A stretch of 64,000 bases of DNA from Variovorax sp. 54 (GCF_002754375.1 NZ_PEFF01000001.1:1984001-2048000); one strand, 5' to 3'. Numbered from the stretch's first letter, positions 52,707 to 62,363 are shown. The notes: generated from the letters alone by a model not told the origin. Numbers and translations are program-made.

Positions 52707-54149
52707 TCAGGCGTGGGCGGCGGCAACGGCCGGGATCTCGGCGCGCACCGAGCGGCCGCTGATCACGGTCATCCAGACGTTCCAGGCCATGACCAGCATG
52801 CCGCCCAGGTAGAGCACGCCGCCGATCACGCGCACCAGGTAGTAGGGGAAGGTGGCCTTCACGCTTTCGACGAAGGTGTAGGTCAGCGTGCCGTCGGCAT
52901 TGATCTCGCGCCACATGAGGCCCTGCATCACGCCGGCGATCCACATCGCGGCGATGTACAGCACGATGCCGATGGTGGCCATCCAGAAGTGCAGGTCGAT
53001 GGCGCGCACGCTGTACATGGCGATGCGGCCGTACATGCGCGGGATCAGGTAGTACAGCGAGCCCATGGTGATGAAGCCCACCCAGCCCAGCGCGCCGGAG
53101 TGCACGTGGCCCACGGTCCAGTCGGTGTAGTGGCTCAGGGCGTTGACGGTCTTGATGGACATCATCGGACCCTCGAAGGTCGACATGCCGTAGAACGACA
53201 ACGAGACGATCAAAAAGCGCAGGATCGGGTCGGTGCGCAGCTTGTGCCAGGCGCCCGACAGCGTCATCACGCCGTTGATCATGCCGCCCCAGCTGGGCGC
53301 GAGCAGGATGAGCGAGAACACCATGCCCAGCGATTGCGTCCAGTCGGGCAGCGCGGTGTAGTGCAGGTGGTGCGGGCCGGCCCACATGTAGGTGAAGATC
53401 AGCGCCCAGAAGTGCACGATCGACAGCCGGTACGAGTACACCGGGCGCCCCGCCTGCTTGGGGATGTAGTAGTACATCATTCCCAGGAAGCCGGCCGTGA
53501 GGAAGAAGCCCACGGCGTTGTGGCCGTACCACCACTGCACCATGGCGTCCTGCACGCCGGCGTAGGCCGAGTAGCTCTTCATCCAGCCGGCCGGAATGGC
53601 CGCGCTGTTGACGATGTGCAGCAGCGCCACGGCAATGATGAAAGCGCCGTAGAACCAGTTGGCCACGTAGATGTGGCGCACCTTGCGCAGGCCGATGGTG
53701 CCGAAGAACACGATGGCGTAGGCCACCCAGACCACGGCGATCAGGATGTCGATGGGCCACTCGAGCTCGGCGTATTCCTTGCCGCTGGTGTAGCCCAGCG
53801 GCAGGCTGATAGCGGCGGCAACGATCACCAGTTGCCAGCCCCAGAACACGAAAGAAGCCAGTGCCGGTGCGAACAAACGGACCTGGCAGGTGCGCTGCAC
53901 CACGTGGAAGCTCGTGGCCATGAGCGCGCAGCCGCCGAACGCGAAGATCACCGCGTTGGTGTGCAGCGGACGCAGGCGGCCGTAGCTGAGCCAGGGAATG
54001 CCGAAGTTGAGGTCGGGCCAGGTCAGCTGCGAGGCGATGATCACGCCGACCAGCATGCCGACCACCCCCCAGACCACCGACATGAGTGCGAACTGCCGCA
54101 CGACGGTGTCGTCGTAGATGGCCGCTGGAGGGTGCGTGGTCTGCTGCAT
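52707..54149 (-). CDS. ccoN: cbb3-type cytochrome c oxidase subunit CcoN (catalytic)
   Basis: 480 residues, twelve helices, of the heme-copper oxidase family. Features include [20 protein letters not shown], the copper/heme region [20 protein letters not shown] with the cross-linked tyrosine residue farther on, and [15 protein letters not shown]. It reduces O2 with high affinity and pumps protons. A perfect FNR box lies 58 bases before the start. Confidence 0.97.
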   Translation of the reverse strand: MQQTTHPPAAIYDDTVVRQFALMSVVWGVVGMLVGVIIASQLTWPDLNFGIPWLSYGRLRPLHTNAVIFAFGGCALMATSFHVVQRTCQVRLFAPALASFVFWGWQLVIVAAAISLPLGYTSGKEYAELEWPIDILIAVVWVAYAIVFFGTIGLRKVRHIYVANWFYGAFIIAVALLHIVNSAAIPAGWMKSYSAYAGVQDAMVQWWYGHNAVGFFLTAGFLGMMYYYIPKQAGRPVYSYRLSIVHFWALIFTYMWAGPHHLHYTALPDWTQSLGMVFSLILLAPSWGGMINGVMTLSGAWHKLRTDPILRFLIVSLSFYGMSTFEGPMMSIKTVNALSHYTDWTVGHVHSGALGWVGFITMGSLYYLIPRMYGRIAMYSVRAIDLHFWMATIGIVLYIAAMWIAGVMQGLMWREINADGTLTYTFVESVKATFPYYLVRVIGGVLYLGGMLVMAWNVWMTVISGRSVRAEIPAVAAAHA

Positions 54150-54206
54150 CGTGGTGCCCGTGAATGTGGTTTGCGGGCAGTGTCTGCCGGCATCACCGGG
54201 GCGGGC

Positions 54207-54220
54207 TTGATGCAGATCAA
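54207..54220. promoter_or_regulatory. Perfect FNR/ANR box before ccoN
   Basis: TTGAT-GCAG-ATCAA is an exact match to the consensus, 58-71 bases before the ccoN ATG. It implies induction of the cco operon at low oxygen. Confidence 0.85.
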
Positions 54221-54236
54221 GCCATCGGTCGCTGTG

Positions 54237-54374
54237 TCAGTCGTTGTTCAAAATGCGGTCGCCTTCGACCTCGATGTCCTCGAACTGGCCACGCTCGATG
54301 GCCCACCAGAGACCCCCGAGGATCGCGAGCACGAGCACCACCGACAGCGGCACGAGCAGGAACAGCACGTCCAT
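54237..54374 (-). CDS. ccoS: CcoS, cbb3 oxidase maturation protein
   Basis: 45 residues: one membrane helix (LLVPLSVVLVLAILGGLWWA) followed by IERGQFEDIEVEGDRIL, the CcoS signature. It is needed for heme/copper insertion. Its start overlaps the ccoI stop by one base (TGATG). Confidence 0.95.
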   Translation of the reverse strand: MDVLFLLVPLSVVLVLAILGGLWWAIERGQFEDIEVEGDRILNND

Positions 54375-56713
54375 CAGGCCACCGCCGCTTTCGCCACTTT
54401 CGCCGGCGCGGCGAGGCGCGCTGCGTTGAGCACCACAAGCAGCGAACTCGCGGCCATGCCCAGCCCCGCGAGCCAGGGCGGCAGCCAGCCGACCACGGCC
54501 AGCGGCACGCACACGGCGTTGTAGGCCGCGGCCCAGAACAGGTTCTGGCGCACCACGCGCAGCGTACGGCGCGCCTGCGCCACGGCCGCGGGAATGGCCT
54601 GCAACGCATCGCCGAGCACCACGAAATCGGAACGTGCGCGCGACAGCGGCACGGCATGGCCGAAGGCGAACGACGCATTGGCGCGCGCCAGGCTCGGGCC
54701 GTCGTTCAAGCCGTCGCCCACCATCGCCACCTCGCGACCGGCGGCCTGCAGCTGCCACAGCACCTCGAGCTTGTCCTCGGGTGCGCAATCACCCTGCACC
54801 GCCGCGATGCCGGCCTGCGCGCCGATGGCACGCGCTGCGTTGTCGCGGTCGCCGGACAACAGGCGCACCGACAGGCCCTGTGCCTGCAACGCCGCCACGG
54901 CCTGCGTGGCATCGGGGCGCAGCTCCTCGGCGAGCACGAAGCTGGCGATCCAGCCTTCGTTGTCGCTCAGGTGGATCTGCGCCGCATCGACCTCCAGCGG
55001 CGGCACTTCGCAGAAGGACGCGGAGCCCAGGCGCACGGGGCGCGCGTCGTGGTCGTCCACCGCATCGCGCCGGTGCAGCGAGGCCGCCACGCCCTGCCCC
55101 ACCGTCTCGCGCAGCTGCGTCGCCGACCAGGCCGGCGGCGCACGGAACTGCGCCTGCCAGGCGTTCACGAGCGCGCGCGCCGCCGGGTGCAGCGACAGCG
55201 TGGCGAGCGCCGCGCCGATCTCCAGCGCATCGCCGGGCCGCAAGCCCTGGCGGCAGTACACGCGTTCCAGGCGCGGCGTGTCGCCCGTGAGCGTGCCGGT
55301 CTTGTCGAACACCACCGTGTCGACGCCGGCCAGCGCTTCCAGCGCCTGCAGGTTCGACGTGAGCACGCCGCCGCGCGCCAGGGCGCCCGCGCTCGCCAGC
55401 ATCGCGGCCGGCGTGGCGAGCGACAAGGCGCAGGGGCAGGTGACGATCAGCACCGCCACCGCGACCATCAGCGCCTTGCCGGGATCGACCGACCACCACA
55501 GCGCGCCCGCACCGAACGCGCAGACCAGCACGGCGATGAGGAAGGGCCGCGCGATGCGGTCGGCCAGCCGGGCCAGGCGCGGCTTGTCGAGCGCGGCGTT
55601 TTCCATGAGCCGCACGATCTGCGCGAAGCGCGTGCCCTCGCCCACCGAGGCGATGCGCACCTGCACCACGGCCGACAGGTTGTGGCTGCCCGCGAGCACG
55701 CGGTCGCCGCAGGGGCGCGGCACGGGGCGTGACTCGCCGGTGAGCAGCGCCTCGTCGGCGGTGGTGTCGCCGTCGATCACCGTGCCGTCGGCCGGAAAGG
55801 CCTCGCCGGGGCGCACGCGCACCACGTCGCCCGCCGCGAGCCGGCGCACCGCCACGCGAGTCCAGGCACCATCGGCCCCGAGCCGTTCGACGCCGTCGGG
55901 CAGCCGGTGCATCAGCGCCTCGAGCGCGCCGGCCGTGCGGTCGCGCAGCCGCGCCTCGAGCCAGCGGCCGGTGAGCAGGAAGAAGACGAACATCGTCAGC
56001 GAGTCGAAGTAGACCTCGTGCCCCAGCGGTCCCGTGGGGTCGAAGGTGGCGGCGGTGCTCACCACGAAGGTGATGACCACGCCGAAGGTCACGGGCAGGT
56101 CCATGCCGATGCGTCCGATGCGCAGGTCGCGCCAGGCGCTGCGAAAGAACGGCCCGCACGAGAACAGCACCACGGGCAGGCTGAGCACCCACGAGGCCCA
56201 GCGCAGCAGCTGGGCCGCATCGGCCGTCATGTCGCCGGGGCGCGCGACGTAGGCCGGGTAGGCGTACATCATCACCTGCATCATGCAGAAGCCCGCGACC
56301 AGCCAGCGCCACAGCGCCATGCGCAGCTCGCGCGTGCGCGTCTCGCGCGCGCTGCGGCTGCCGGCCGGCAGCAAGGGGTAGCCCACGCGCGCGCTGGCCT
56401 CGAACCAGCGCGAAGGGCGCGTGGCCGCCGCCGACCACACGACACGCGCGCGCCGGCTCGCGGCATTCACCTGCACCTCGACCACGCCGGGCACCTGCGC
56501 CAGCGCAGCCTCGACGGTGAAGGCGCAGCCCGCGCAGTGCATGCCCTCGACGGCGACATGCGATTCCCAGCGGCCCGTGGCGGCATCCACGGGGCGGCCG
56601 AACGCGGTCCACTCGGCGGGGTCGTCGAGCAGCTGCCAGGCGTCCGCGCGGGCGTCGCCGCCGGCGGACGATGGCAGGGACGGAAACGGCGCGAGCGCGG
56701 CGGAAGCTTGCAT
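54374..56713 (-). CDS. ccoI: CcoI (FixI), P1B-type copper ATPase
   Basis: 779 residues. The N-terminal heavy-metal domain (EGMHCAGCAFTVEAAL) carries CxxC near residues 59-62. The pump has CPC in VTCPCALSLATPAAML, phospho-Asp in FDKTGTLTGD, and the hinge GDGLNDGPSLARAN. It exports copper to the periplasm for oxidase assembly. A perfect FNR box lies 35-48 bases upstream. Confidence 0.95.
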   Translation of the reverse strand: MQASAALAPFPSLPSSAGGDARADAWQLLDDPAEWTAFGRPVDAATGRWESHVAVEGMHCAGCAFTVEAALAQVPGVVEVQVNAASRRARVVWSAAATRPSRWFEASARVGYPLLPAGSRSARETRTRELRMALWRWLVAGFCMMQVMMYAYPAYVARPGDMTADAAQLLRWASWVLSLPVVLFSCGPFFRSAWRDLRIGRIGMDLPVTFGVVITFVVSTAATFDPTGPLGHEVYFDSLTMFVFFLLTGRWLEARLRDRTAGALEALMHRLPDGVERLGADGAWTRVAVRRLAAGDVVRVRPGEAFPADGTVIDGDTTADEALLTGESRPVPRPCGDRVLAGSHNLSAVVQVRIASVGEGTRFAQIVRLMENAALDKPRLARLADRIARPFLIAVLVCAFGAGALWWSVDPGKALMVAVAVLIVTCPCALSLATPAAMLASAGALARGGVLTSNLQALEALAGVDTVVFDKTGTLTGDTPRLERVYCRQGLRPGDALEIGAALATLSLHPAARALVNAWQAQFRAPPAWSATQLRETVGQGVAASLHRRDAVDDHDARPVRLGSASFCEVPPLEVDAAQIHLSDNEGWIASFVLAEELRPDATQAVAALQAQGLSVRLLSGDRDNAARAIGAQAGIAAVQGDCAPEDKLEVLWQLQAAGREVAMVGDGLNDGPSLARANASFAFGHAVPLSRARSDFVVLGDALQAIPAAVAQARRTLRVVRQNLFWAAAYNAVCVPLAVVGWLPPWLAGLGMAASSLLVVLNAARLAAPAKVAKAAVA

Positions 56714-56747
56714 CGGGGCAGGCTAAGCGCCCTGCCGATGCAAGCGT

Positions 56748-56761
56748 TTGATCTGCATCAA
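56748..56761. promoter_or_regulatory. Perfect FNR/ANR box before ccoI
   Basis: TTGAT-CTGC-ATCAA matches the consensus exactly and lies 35-48 bases before the ccoI start. With the ccoN box it shows that ccoIS and ccoNOQP have separate oxygen-controlled promoters. Confidence 0.85.
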
Positions 56762-56807
56762 GGTTCGTGACGGCGGCCAGGGCCGCGCAGGACCTTCGGT
56801 CAGCCAG

Positions 56808-57023
56808 TCAGGCGGGCGTCTTCGCGAGCTCCACCGGCGGTGTGCCGGCCTTGAACATGCTGGCCAGCTGCTGGCGCAGTTCGGGCGAGTCGGTGTGGCC
56901 GTGCACGGCCACGGCGTGCTGGACGGCGGCATCGAGCAGTTCGCCTTCGGAATCGGCGCAGAGCGCGACACTGCAGTTCATCGTGCTCGGATACTCGCGG
57001 CAGTCGATGTATTGGCGTGACAT
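56808..57023 (-). CDS. DUF1059 family small protein
   Basis: 71 residues starting MSRQYIDCREYPSTMNCSVA, with a second cysteine region (LCADSEGELLDAAVQHAVAV). This is the pattern of DUF1059 small proteins, proposed to bind metal. It precedes ccoI by 95 bases on the same strand, and the methyltransferase gene ends 20 bases upstream of it. Confidence 0.8.
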   Translation of the reverse strand: MSRQYIDCREYPSTMNCSVALCADSEGELLDAAVQHAVAVHGHTDSPELRQQLASMFKAGTPPVELAKTPA

Positions 57024-57043
57024 GGCGGCTCCTTCATGTGTCC

Positions 57044-58105
57044 TTATGGACGTGCTTCGAAGATCAGGTTGAAGGGCGTTTCGCTGGCGCGGCGGAAGTG
57101 CGAGAAGCCGCCCTGCGAGACGACGTCGCGCAGGCGCGCTTCGCCGGCCTGCGCACCCAGGCACAGGCCCACTTCCTGCGAACGCGAGGCCGGCGTGCAG
57201 ATGAAGCTCGAGGCCGAATAGAACACGCGCCCCACCGGGTTGATGTTGTCTTCCAGCCGGTCGTTGGCAAAGGGCTCGACGATCATCCACGTGCCCTGCG
57301 GCTTGAGGGCTTGCCGCACGTACGCCGCCGCGCCGACGGGGTCGCCCATGTCGTGCAGGCAGTCGAAGACGGCGACCAGGTCGTAGTCTTCGCCGGGGAA
57401 ATCCTTGGCGCTCGCGACCTCGAAGCGCAGGCGCTTTTCATCGTCCACACCAGCCTTGCGCGCGGTTTCGCGCGCGCGCTCGATCGAAGGCGCGTGGTAG
57501 TCGAAACCGACGAAGCTGGACTCGGGATAGGCCTGCGCCATCAGCAGTGTCGAGGCACCGTGCCCGCAGCCCACGTCGGCCACGCGTGCACCGTTTTTCA
57601 GCAGCGGCTCGATGCCTTCGAGCGCCGGAATCCACTGGCTCACCAGGTTGGCCGCGTAGCCAGGCCGGAAGAAGCGCTCCGTGCCATGGAACAGGGCCAC
57701 GTCGTGCTCGTGCCAGCCGATGCCCAGGCCCGTGCGCATGGCCTGGACCATCTTGGGAATGATCTTGAACTGCGCCACGGCGATCTGGAACGCGCCGGGC
57801 ACGAAGGCCGGGCTGCCTTCCTCGGCCAGTGCAAAGGCCTGCTCCTCGGTCAGCGAGAACAGCTCGCCTTTGGGGTCGTACTCGACGTAGCCGCTGGCGG
57901 CCTGGGCCGAGAGCCATTCGCGCAGGTAGCGCGGGTCGGTCTCGGTGCGGCGGGCCAGCGCCTCCGCGGTGGAAGGGCCTTCGGCCAGCGCCTTGTACAG
58001 GCCGAGCTGGTCGCCGACGACGATGGTGGCCGCGTGCATCACGGCCCCGATGTCGTGGACGAAGTTACCCATGAACGCGTTAAGCCGTGTTTCGTCGATG
58101 GCCAT
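57044..58105 (-). CDS. Class I SAM-dependent methyltransferase
   Basis: 353 residues. An N-terminal winged-helix dimerisation domain (AATIVVGDQLGLYKALAEGP, RYLREWLSAQAASGYVEY) precedes a Rossmann-type SAM domain with motif I VADVGCGHGASTLLMAQA. The organisation is that of small-molecule O-methyltransferase-like proteins (Rv2258c type). The substrate is unknown. It is divergent from a LuxR-type regulator. Confidence 0.9.
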   Translation of the reverse strand: MAIDETRLNAFMGNFVHDIGAVMHAATIVVGDQLGLYKALAEGPSTAEALARRTETDPRYLREWLSAQAASGYVEYDPKGELFSLTEEQAFALAEEGSPAFVPGAFQIAVAQFKIIPKMVQAMRTGLGIGWHEHDVALFHGTERFFRPGYAANLVSQWIPALEGIEPLLKNGARVADVGCGHGASTLLMAQAYPESSFVGFDYHAPSIERARETARKAGVDDEKRLRFEVASAKDFPGEDYDLVAVFDCLHDMGDPVGAAAYVRQALKPQGTWMIVEPFANDRLEDNINPVGRVFYSASSFICTPASRSQEVGLCLGAQAGEARLRDVVSQGGFSHFRRASETPFNLIFEARP

Positions 58106-58151
58106 GTGTATCCCCTTCGTCGGCAGGCGACTTGCGCGGCCCTTGCGTGCC

Positions 58152-58230
58152 TATACTGAATTCGCGGCAAAGGGCCTGCGCGCATCCTGCGTCTCGATGC
58201 GTGCAGGCGCCATACGCAGCAATGCGTATG
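58152..58230 (+). promoter_or_regulatory. Promoter -10 and palindrome before the LuxR-type gene
   Basis: A TATACT -10 element lies at 58152-58157. CATACGC-AGCAAT-GCGTATG at 58211-58230 is a perfect 7-base inverted repeat 20 bases before the start, a likely autoregulatory operator or leader hairpin in an 85-base leader. Confidence 0.45.
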
Positions 58231-58249
58231 CACCGTGAAAGGGCCTGCC

Positions 58250-58717
58250 ATGACGCACCTGTCGCGCAACGATTGGGCGAACGCACTTCGCCTGCTGGAA
58301 AAGCTCGAGTCCGGGCATTCGCCCGTGCGGCATCGCGGCGCCGACGACGATCACCTGCGCACCACCCGCCGCATCGCCAAGGCGCCGGGCCGGCGCGAGT
58401 TCCGCCGCGCCGCCCTGCAGGCCGACTACTGTCAGCGCGTGGGGCTGGAGCATGCGATGGCGGTGGCCTTCCTGTACCGGCTGGCCTGCCGCGACCCGGC
58501 GCCGCTGCCCGAGGCATTGCCCGCCGGCCTCACGCCGCGCGAGGGCGATGTCATGCACTGGCTCTCGCAAGGCAAGACCGACGCCGAAATCGCCGCCCTG
58601 CTGACGATCAGCCCCCGCACCGTGCACAAGCACCTGGAGCATGTCTACGTGAAGCTGGGCGTCGAGACGCGCACGGCCGCCGTGCTGCGCGCGCTCGGCA
58701 TGGGCCGGCCTCCCTGA
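58250..58717 (+). CDS. LuxR-type helix-turn-helix regulator, short form
   Basis: 155 residues. The C-terminal LuxR/FixJ HTH is clear (GLTPREGDVMHWLSQGKTDA, IAALLTISPRTVHKHLEHV). The N-terminal ~85 residues match no known sensor or receiver domain. I used the ATG at 58250, with AAAGGG upstream; a GTG at 58235 is possible. It is divergent from the methyltransferase and may regulate it. Confidence 0.82.
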   Translation: MTHLSRNDWANALRLLEKLESGHSPVRHRGADDDHLRTTRRIAKAPGRREFRRAALQADYCQRVGLEHAMAVAFLYRLACRDPAPLPEALPAGLTPREGDVMHWLSQGKTDAEIAALLTISPRTVHKHLEHVYVKLGVETRTAAVLRALGMGRPP

Positions 58718-58746
58718 AGAAGTGAGACCGGCTCGGCTCCTGCGCG

Positions 58747-59394
58747 CTATTCGATGCGGAAGACGAACTCCTGCGTCGCCAGCACTTCCGCATCGCCCGT
58801 GGTCTGGCACTCGTAGCGCATCACCGCGGCGCGCACGGCCGAGTGGTACACGCGCGGCCCCGACAGGAAGCGCACTTCCTGCACATGGCCGCCCTTGATG
58901 CGGACCTCGGCCTTGACCACGCCACCGATGCCCTCGTCCATCGCCTTGCGCGGCATCTCGGGCTTGACCTGCCGCGGGCAGGCCACCGCGATGTCGGTGG
59001 TGGTCGCCTTCGGCGGGGCCGGCGGCGCGGGAGGCGCCGGCGGTGCGGCCGGCGGCGGCGGCGTGGGCTCCGTGTTCTGCACGGCGGTGATCGCGGGCGC
59101 CGAGGTGGCGGGCGGTGTCACGGCCGGTGGCGGCACATAGGCCGGGCGCGGCGGCGGCGGGGCCTTGGGCGTTTCCTGCCGCACGATCTTCTTCGGCGGC
59201 GGTGGAGGCGGCGGCGGTGGCTTGATCTCGCTGATGATGGTCGCGTCCATCGGCTTCTTGATCAGCTCGACCGTCTGGCGCGCGAGCCCCGACACGAGCG
59301 CATAGCCCACGCCGACGTGGAACAGCACCATCACGGCGATGCCCACAGGGCCGAAGCGCGACTTGGGGTTGAAATCCTTGCGGGAGCGCTTCAT
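58747..59394 (-). CDS. tonB: TonB energy transducer
   Basis: 215 residues: N-terminal membrane anchor (FGPVGIAVMVLFHVGVGYAL), long proline-rich spacer (about 58-130), and a TonB C-terminal domain (KPEMPRKAMDEGIGGVVKAE to QEFVFRIE). The domain has cysteines at AVACPRQVK and RYECQTTG that may form a disulfide. It couples ExbBD to outer-membrane receptors. The start overlaps the exbD stop by 4 bases. Confidence 0.94.
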   Translation of the reverse strand: MKRSRKDFNPKSRFGPVGIAVMVLFHVGVGYALVSGLARQTVELIKKPMDATIISEIKPPPPPPPPPKKIVRQETPKAPPPPRPAYVPPPAVTPPATSAPAITAVQNTEPTPPPPAAPPAPPAPPAPPKATTTDIAVACPRQVKPEMPRKAMDEGIGGVVKAEVRIKGGHVQEVRFLSGPRVYHSAVRAAVMRYECQTTGDAEVLATQEFVFRIE

Positions 59395-59828
59395 GGGATG
59401 AACTGCTCCGCGCCGACGATGCCCAGCTTGCTCACGCCCGTGCGCTGCGCCGAAGCCATCACACCGGCCACCACTTCGTACTTCGCGCGGCGGTCGGGCC
59501 GCAGGTGCACCTCGGGCTGCACGGCCTGCGCGGCGACCTGCTCGAAGCGCCGCTCCATCTCACTGCGGTCGGTCAGCGGCTCGCCGTTCCACTGCACGAC
59601 ACTGAGCGCGTCGATGTCGATGCGCAGCACCTCGGGCTTGAGGTCGCTGGGCGGCGGGTTGCCTGTGGGCATGTTCAGGTTCACCGAATGCAGCTGGATC
59701 GGGATGGTGATGATCAGCATGATCAGCAGCACCAGCATCACGTCGATGAGCGGCGTGGTGTTGATGTCCATCAGGGGCTCATCGGAGGGCGCGCTGCTGC
59801 GCCGCCCCTGCTTTTCTTTTCTTGGCAT
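59391..59828 (-). CDS. exbD: ExbD/TolR family biopolymer transporter (second copy)
   Basis: 145 residues: one membrane helix with the functional Asp in TPLIDVMLVLLIMLIITIPI, and a periplasmic domain. It partners ExbB to form the proton channel. Overlaps tonB by 4 bases. It is adjacent to another ExbD. Confidence 0.94.
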   Translation of the reverse strand: MPRKEKQGRRSSAPSDEPLMDINTTPLIDVMLVLLIMLIITIPIQLHSVNLNMPTGNPPPSDLKPEVLRIDIDALSVVQWNGEPLTDRSEMERRFEQVAAQAVQPEVHLRPDRRAKYEVVAGVMASAQRTGVSKLGIVGAEQFIP

Positions 59829-59850
59829 GGCTTGTCTCGCTGTCTGCTCG

Positions 59851-60279
59851 TCAGTTGCGCGCCGGCGGCTCGGTGATGAAGCCCACCTTGGCGATCCCGG
59901 CCGCCTGGCAGGCGTAGATGATCCGGCCCACCGGCTCGTAGTCGGAATGCCAGTCGCCGCGGATGTGCACCTCGGGCTGCGGGTTCAGGGCCGCCACCTT
60001 GGTGAGCCGCGCGACCAGCGCGGGCGTGTCGCGCACCGGCGTGTCGTACCAGTAGGTGCGGCCGCTGGCGTCCACCGAGATCACGACGGTCTCGGGCTTG
60101 CTCTCGCGCACCTCGTTGCGCTCTTTGGGCACCGCGACGGGCACCGAGTAATTGACCACCGGGATGGTGATGAGGAAGATGATCAGCAGCACCAGCATCA
60201 CGTCGACCAGCGGCGTGGTGTTGATGGCCGCGATGGCCTGTTCCTCGTCTCCCCCGGAAGCCGGGATGTTCATCGCCAT
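59851..60279 (-). CDS. exbD: ExbD/TolR family biopolymer transporter (first copy)
   Basis: 142 residues: TPLVDVMLVLLIIFLITIPV carries the channel Asp. It differs from the neighbouring ExbD throughout the periplasmic part, so the two may form a heteromer. It follows exbB after 28 bases. Confidence 0.94.
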   Translation of the reverse strand: MAMNIPASGGDEEQAIAAINTTPLVDVMLVLLIIFLITIPVVNYSVPVAVPKERNEVRESKPETVVISVDASGRTYWYDTPVRDTPALVARLTKVAALNPQPEVHIRGDWHSDYEPVGRIIYACQAAGIAKVGFITEPPARN

Positions 60280-60307
60280 GGCGCAGTCCGCTTGTGTGCG
60301 CGGGGCG

Positions 60308-61168
60308 TCAGGCGGCGGCGCTGCCGGCCAGGATCACGGAGTGCAGCTCGCCGCTGAACTCGCGCACGTCGTCCATCACGGTGATGTTGCGGCGCAGGAG
60401 CCAGTTGTAGCCCAGCACCGCGGGCACGGCCACGGCCAGGCCGATGGCGGTCATGATGAGCGCCTCGCCCACCGGGCCGGCCACCTTGTCGATCGACGCC
60501 TGCCCCGCCACGCCGATGGCGGTGAGCGCGTGGTAGATGCCCCAGACCGTGCCGAACAGGCCGACGAACGGCGCCGTCGAGCCCACGGTGGCCAGCAGCG
60601 ACATGCCGTTGCTCAGGCGCCGCTGCACGCGCTCGGTGGCGCGGTGGATGCACAGGTCGACGAAGTCGGCAAAGTCGACCTTGCCGCGCAGGCCGTCGTG
60701 CTTCTGCGTGGCCTGCATGCCGGCGTCGGCAATGAAGCGGAACGGGCTGCCCTCGGCCAGCCGCGCGGTGCCGGCCTGCACGGTGCCCGCGTTCCAGAAC
60801 TCGTTGTCGACCGCGCGCGCCTGGCGGCCCATGCGCATCTGCTCGAGCAGCTTGGTGACGATCACGTACCAGCTGCCCATCGACATGATGGCCAGGATGG
60901 CGAGCACGGCCTTGGCGACGGCATCGCTCTGCGACCAGAGCGCGCCGACGCCGTAGGGGTTGTCGACCTTGGCTGTGGCGGCATGTGCCGCAGCGGGTGC
61001 GGCAGGCTTCTCGGGCACCGCCACGGGCGCCGGTGCGGCGGCGCTGGCCGCGGCCTGCGGAGCCGCCGGGGTCTGGGCGCCCGCCAGTTGCGGCGCGCTG
61101 CCCAGGCCTAGGGCCAGAACGAAAGGCGCGGCCACCGCCGCCAGCCGTGCAAGGAATGTCTTCGTCAT
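60308..61168 (-). CDS. exbB: ExbB/TolQ/MotA family proton channel protein
   Basis: 286 residues: signal peptide, an Ala/Pro-rich extension (about 30-70), then three membrane helices with TVGSTAPFVGLFGTVWGIYH, the ExbB signature. First gene of exbB-exbD-exbD-tonB. No TonB-dependent receptor gene is visible nearby. Confidence 0.94.
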   Translation of the reverse strand: MTKTFLARLAAVAAPFVLALGLGSAPQLAGAQTPAAPQAAASAAAPAPVAVPEKPAAPAAAHAATAKVDNPYGVGALWSQSDAVAKAVLAILAIMSMGSWYVIVTKLLEQMRMGRQARAVDNEFWNAGTVQAGTARLAEGSPFRFIADAGMQATQKHDGLRGKVDFADFVDLCIHRATERVQRRLSNGMSLLATVGSTAPFVGLFGTVWGIYHALTAIGVAGQASIDKVAGPVGEALIMTAIGLAVAVPAVLGYNWLLRRNITVMDDVREFSGELHSVILAGSAAA

Positions 61169-61211
61169 CGTTGTCTTCTCCGGAAAAAATAGGTTCTCTT
61201 CAGGCCGTGGC

Positions 61212-62363
61212 CTACCAACCGCGCGCCTTGTCCCAGACCGCCTGCACGCCGCTGCCGGCGCCTTCCACCACGTGGTAGCGGTCGTAGGGCGCGGCCGTCA
61301 TGCAGGCGTGGTGCGGCAGCACGCGCACGCGAGTGCCGACGGGCAGCGCGCGGAACATGGCTTGTGCTTCTTCATCACCCTCGCAGGCGATGAGGCCGTG
61401 CTCCTGGTGCAGCTCGGCCACGCACAGGCCGGGCAACGGCACGGTGCCCTCGGCCTGGCACACCAGCCCGAAGCCCAGGCCGCTGCGGAACTCGGCCGCC
61501 GACTGGTCCTTCGACAGCGCGAGCCCGCCGGCGTCGATGAGCACGCGGCGCGAGCGCGGGTTGTGGCCGATCACGGTGGCCAGCACCGACAGCGCGATGT
61601 CTTCCACGCCGCAGATGCCGCGCGCCACCTGGTCGAGGTCGCAGAAGGTGTAGACGCCGGGGCGCATCTCGGTGACGCCTTCGAGCGTCTGCGCGCACAC
61701 GGCCGTGGGCGTGGAGCCCACGCTCACCACCTCGACCGGAATGCCGACCGCGCGCAGCCGCTCGGCCGCATGCACGGCGCCGGCGCGTTCGGCCTCGGCG
61801 ATGGCACGGATCGCCGTGCCGCCCTGCACGTGGTAGCTGTGGCCTGCATGCGTGAGCACGCCGGCCAGCGTCAGCGATTCGCTGCGCTGCACTTCGCGCG
61901 CGAGCGAGAGCAGGTCGTCGTCGTGCGGGCCGACACCGCCGCGGCCGCCGCCCGTGTCGATCTCGAGCAGCACGCGGAAAGTCGCGCCCAGCGTTCGCGC
62001 GCGCGCACCGGCCGCCTGCACGGCGTCGATCGAATCGGCCAGCAGCGTCACGCGCGCGCCGCTCGTGCGCTGGATGTCGTGCAGCGCCTCGATCTTGTTC
62101 GCGTCGATGCCGACGGCATAGGTCAGATCAGTGAAGCCGTGGCGCGCGAAGTACGCGACCTCGGCCACGGTCGACACCGTGAGCCCGCCGGCCTGCCCGC
62201 GCGTGGCGCGGCGCGCCACTTCCGCCGACTTGGCGGTCTTCAGGTGCGGGCGCAGCGCCACGCCGTGGCGCGCCGCGCGCTGCGCCATCGCTTCGCAGTT
62301 GCGTTCGAGCACCCCGACGTCGAGCAGCAGCGCGGGCGTGGTGAGTTCGGCCAGGGGCGTCAT
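61212..62363 (-). CDS. DSD1-type PLP enzyme (D-threonine aldolase / D-serine dehydratase-like)
   Basis: 383 residues of the alanine-racemase-like fold. The PLP lysine is in LRPHLKTAKSAEVAR; the C-terminal metal site is LPHHACMTAAPY. Such enzymes cleave D-3-hydroxy amino acids or dehydrate D-serine. The start at 62363 overlaps the stop of the M81-hydrolase gene by 4 bases, so both are in one operon. Confidence 0.92.
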   Translation of the reverse strand: MTPLAELTTPALLLDVGVLERNCEAMAQRAARHGVALRPHLKTAKSAEVARRATRGQAGGLTVSTVAEVAYFARHGFTDLTYAVGIDANKIEALHDIQRTSGARVTLLADSIDAVQAAGARARTLGATFRVLLEIDTGGGRGGVGPHDDDLLSLAREVQRSESLTLAGVLTHAGHSYHVQGGTAIRAIAEAERAGAVHAAERLRAVGIPVEVVSVGSTPTAVCAQTLEGVTEMRPGVYTFCDLDQVARGICGVEDIALSVLATVIGHNPRSRRVLIDAGGLALSKDQSAAEFRSGLGFGLVCQAEGTVPLPGLCVAELHQEHGLIACEGDEEAQAMFRALPVGTRVRVLPHHACMTAAPYDRYHVVEGAGSGVQAVWDKARGW

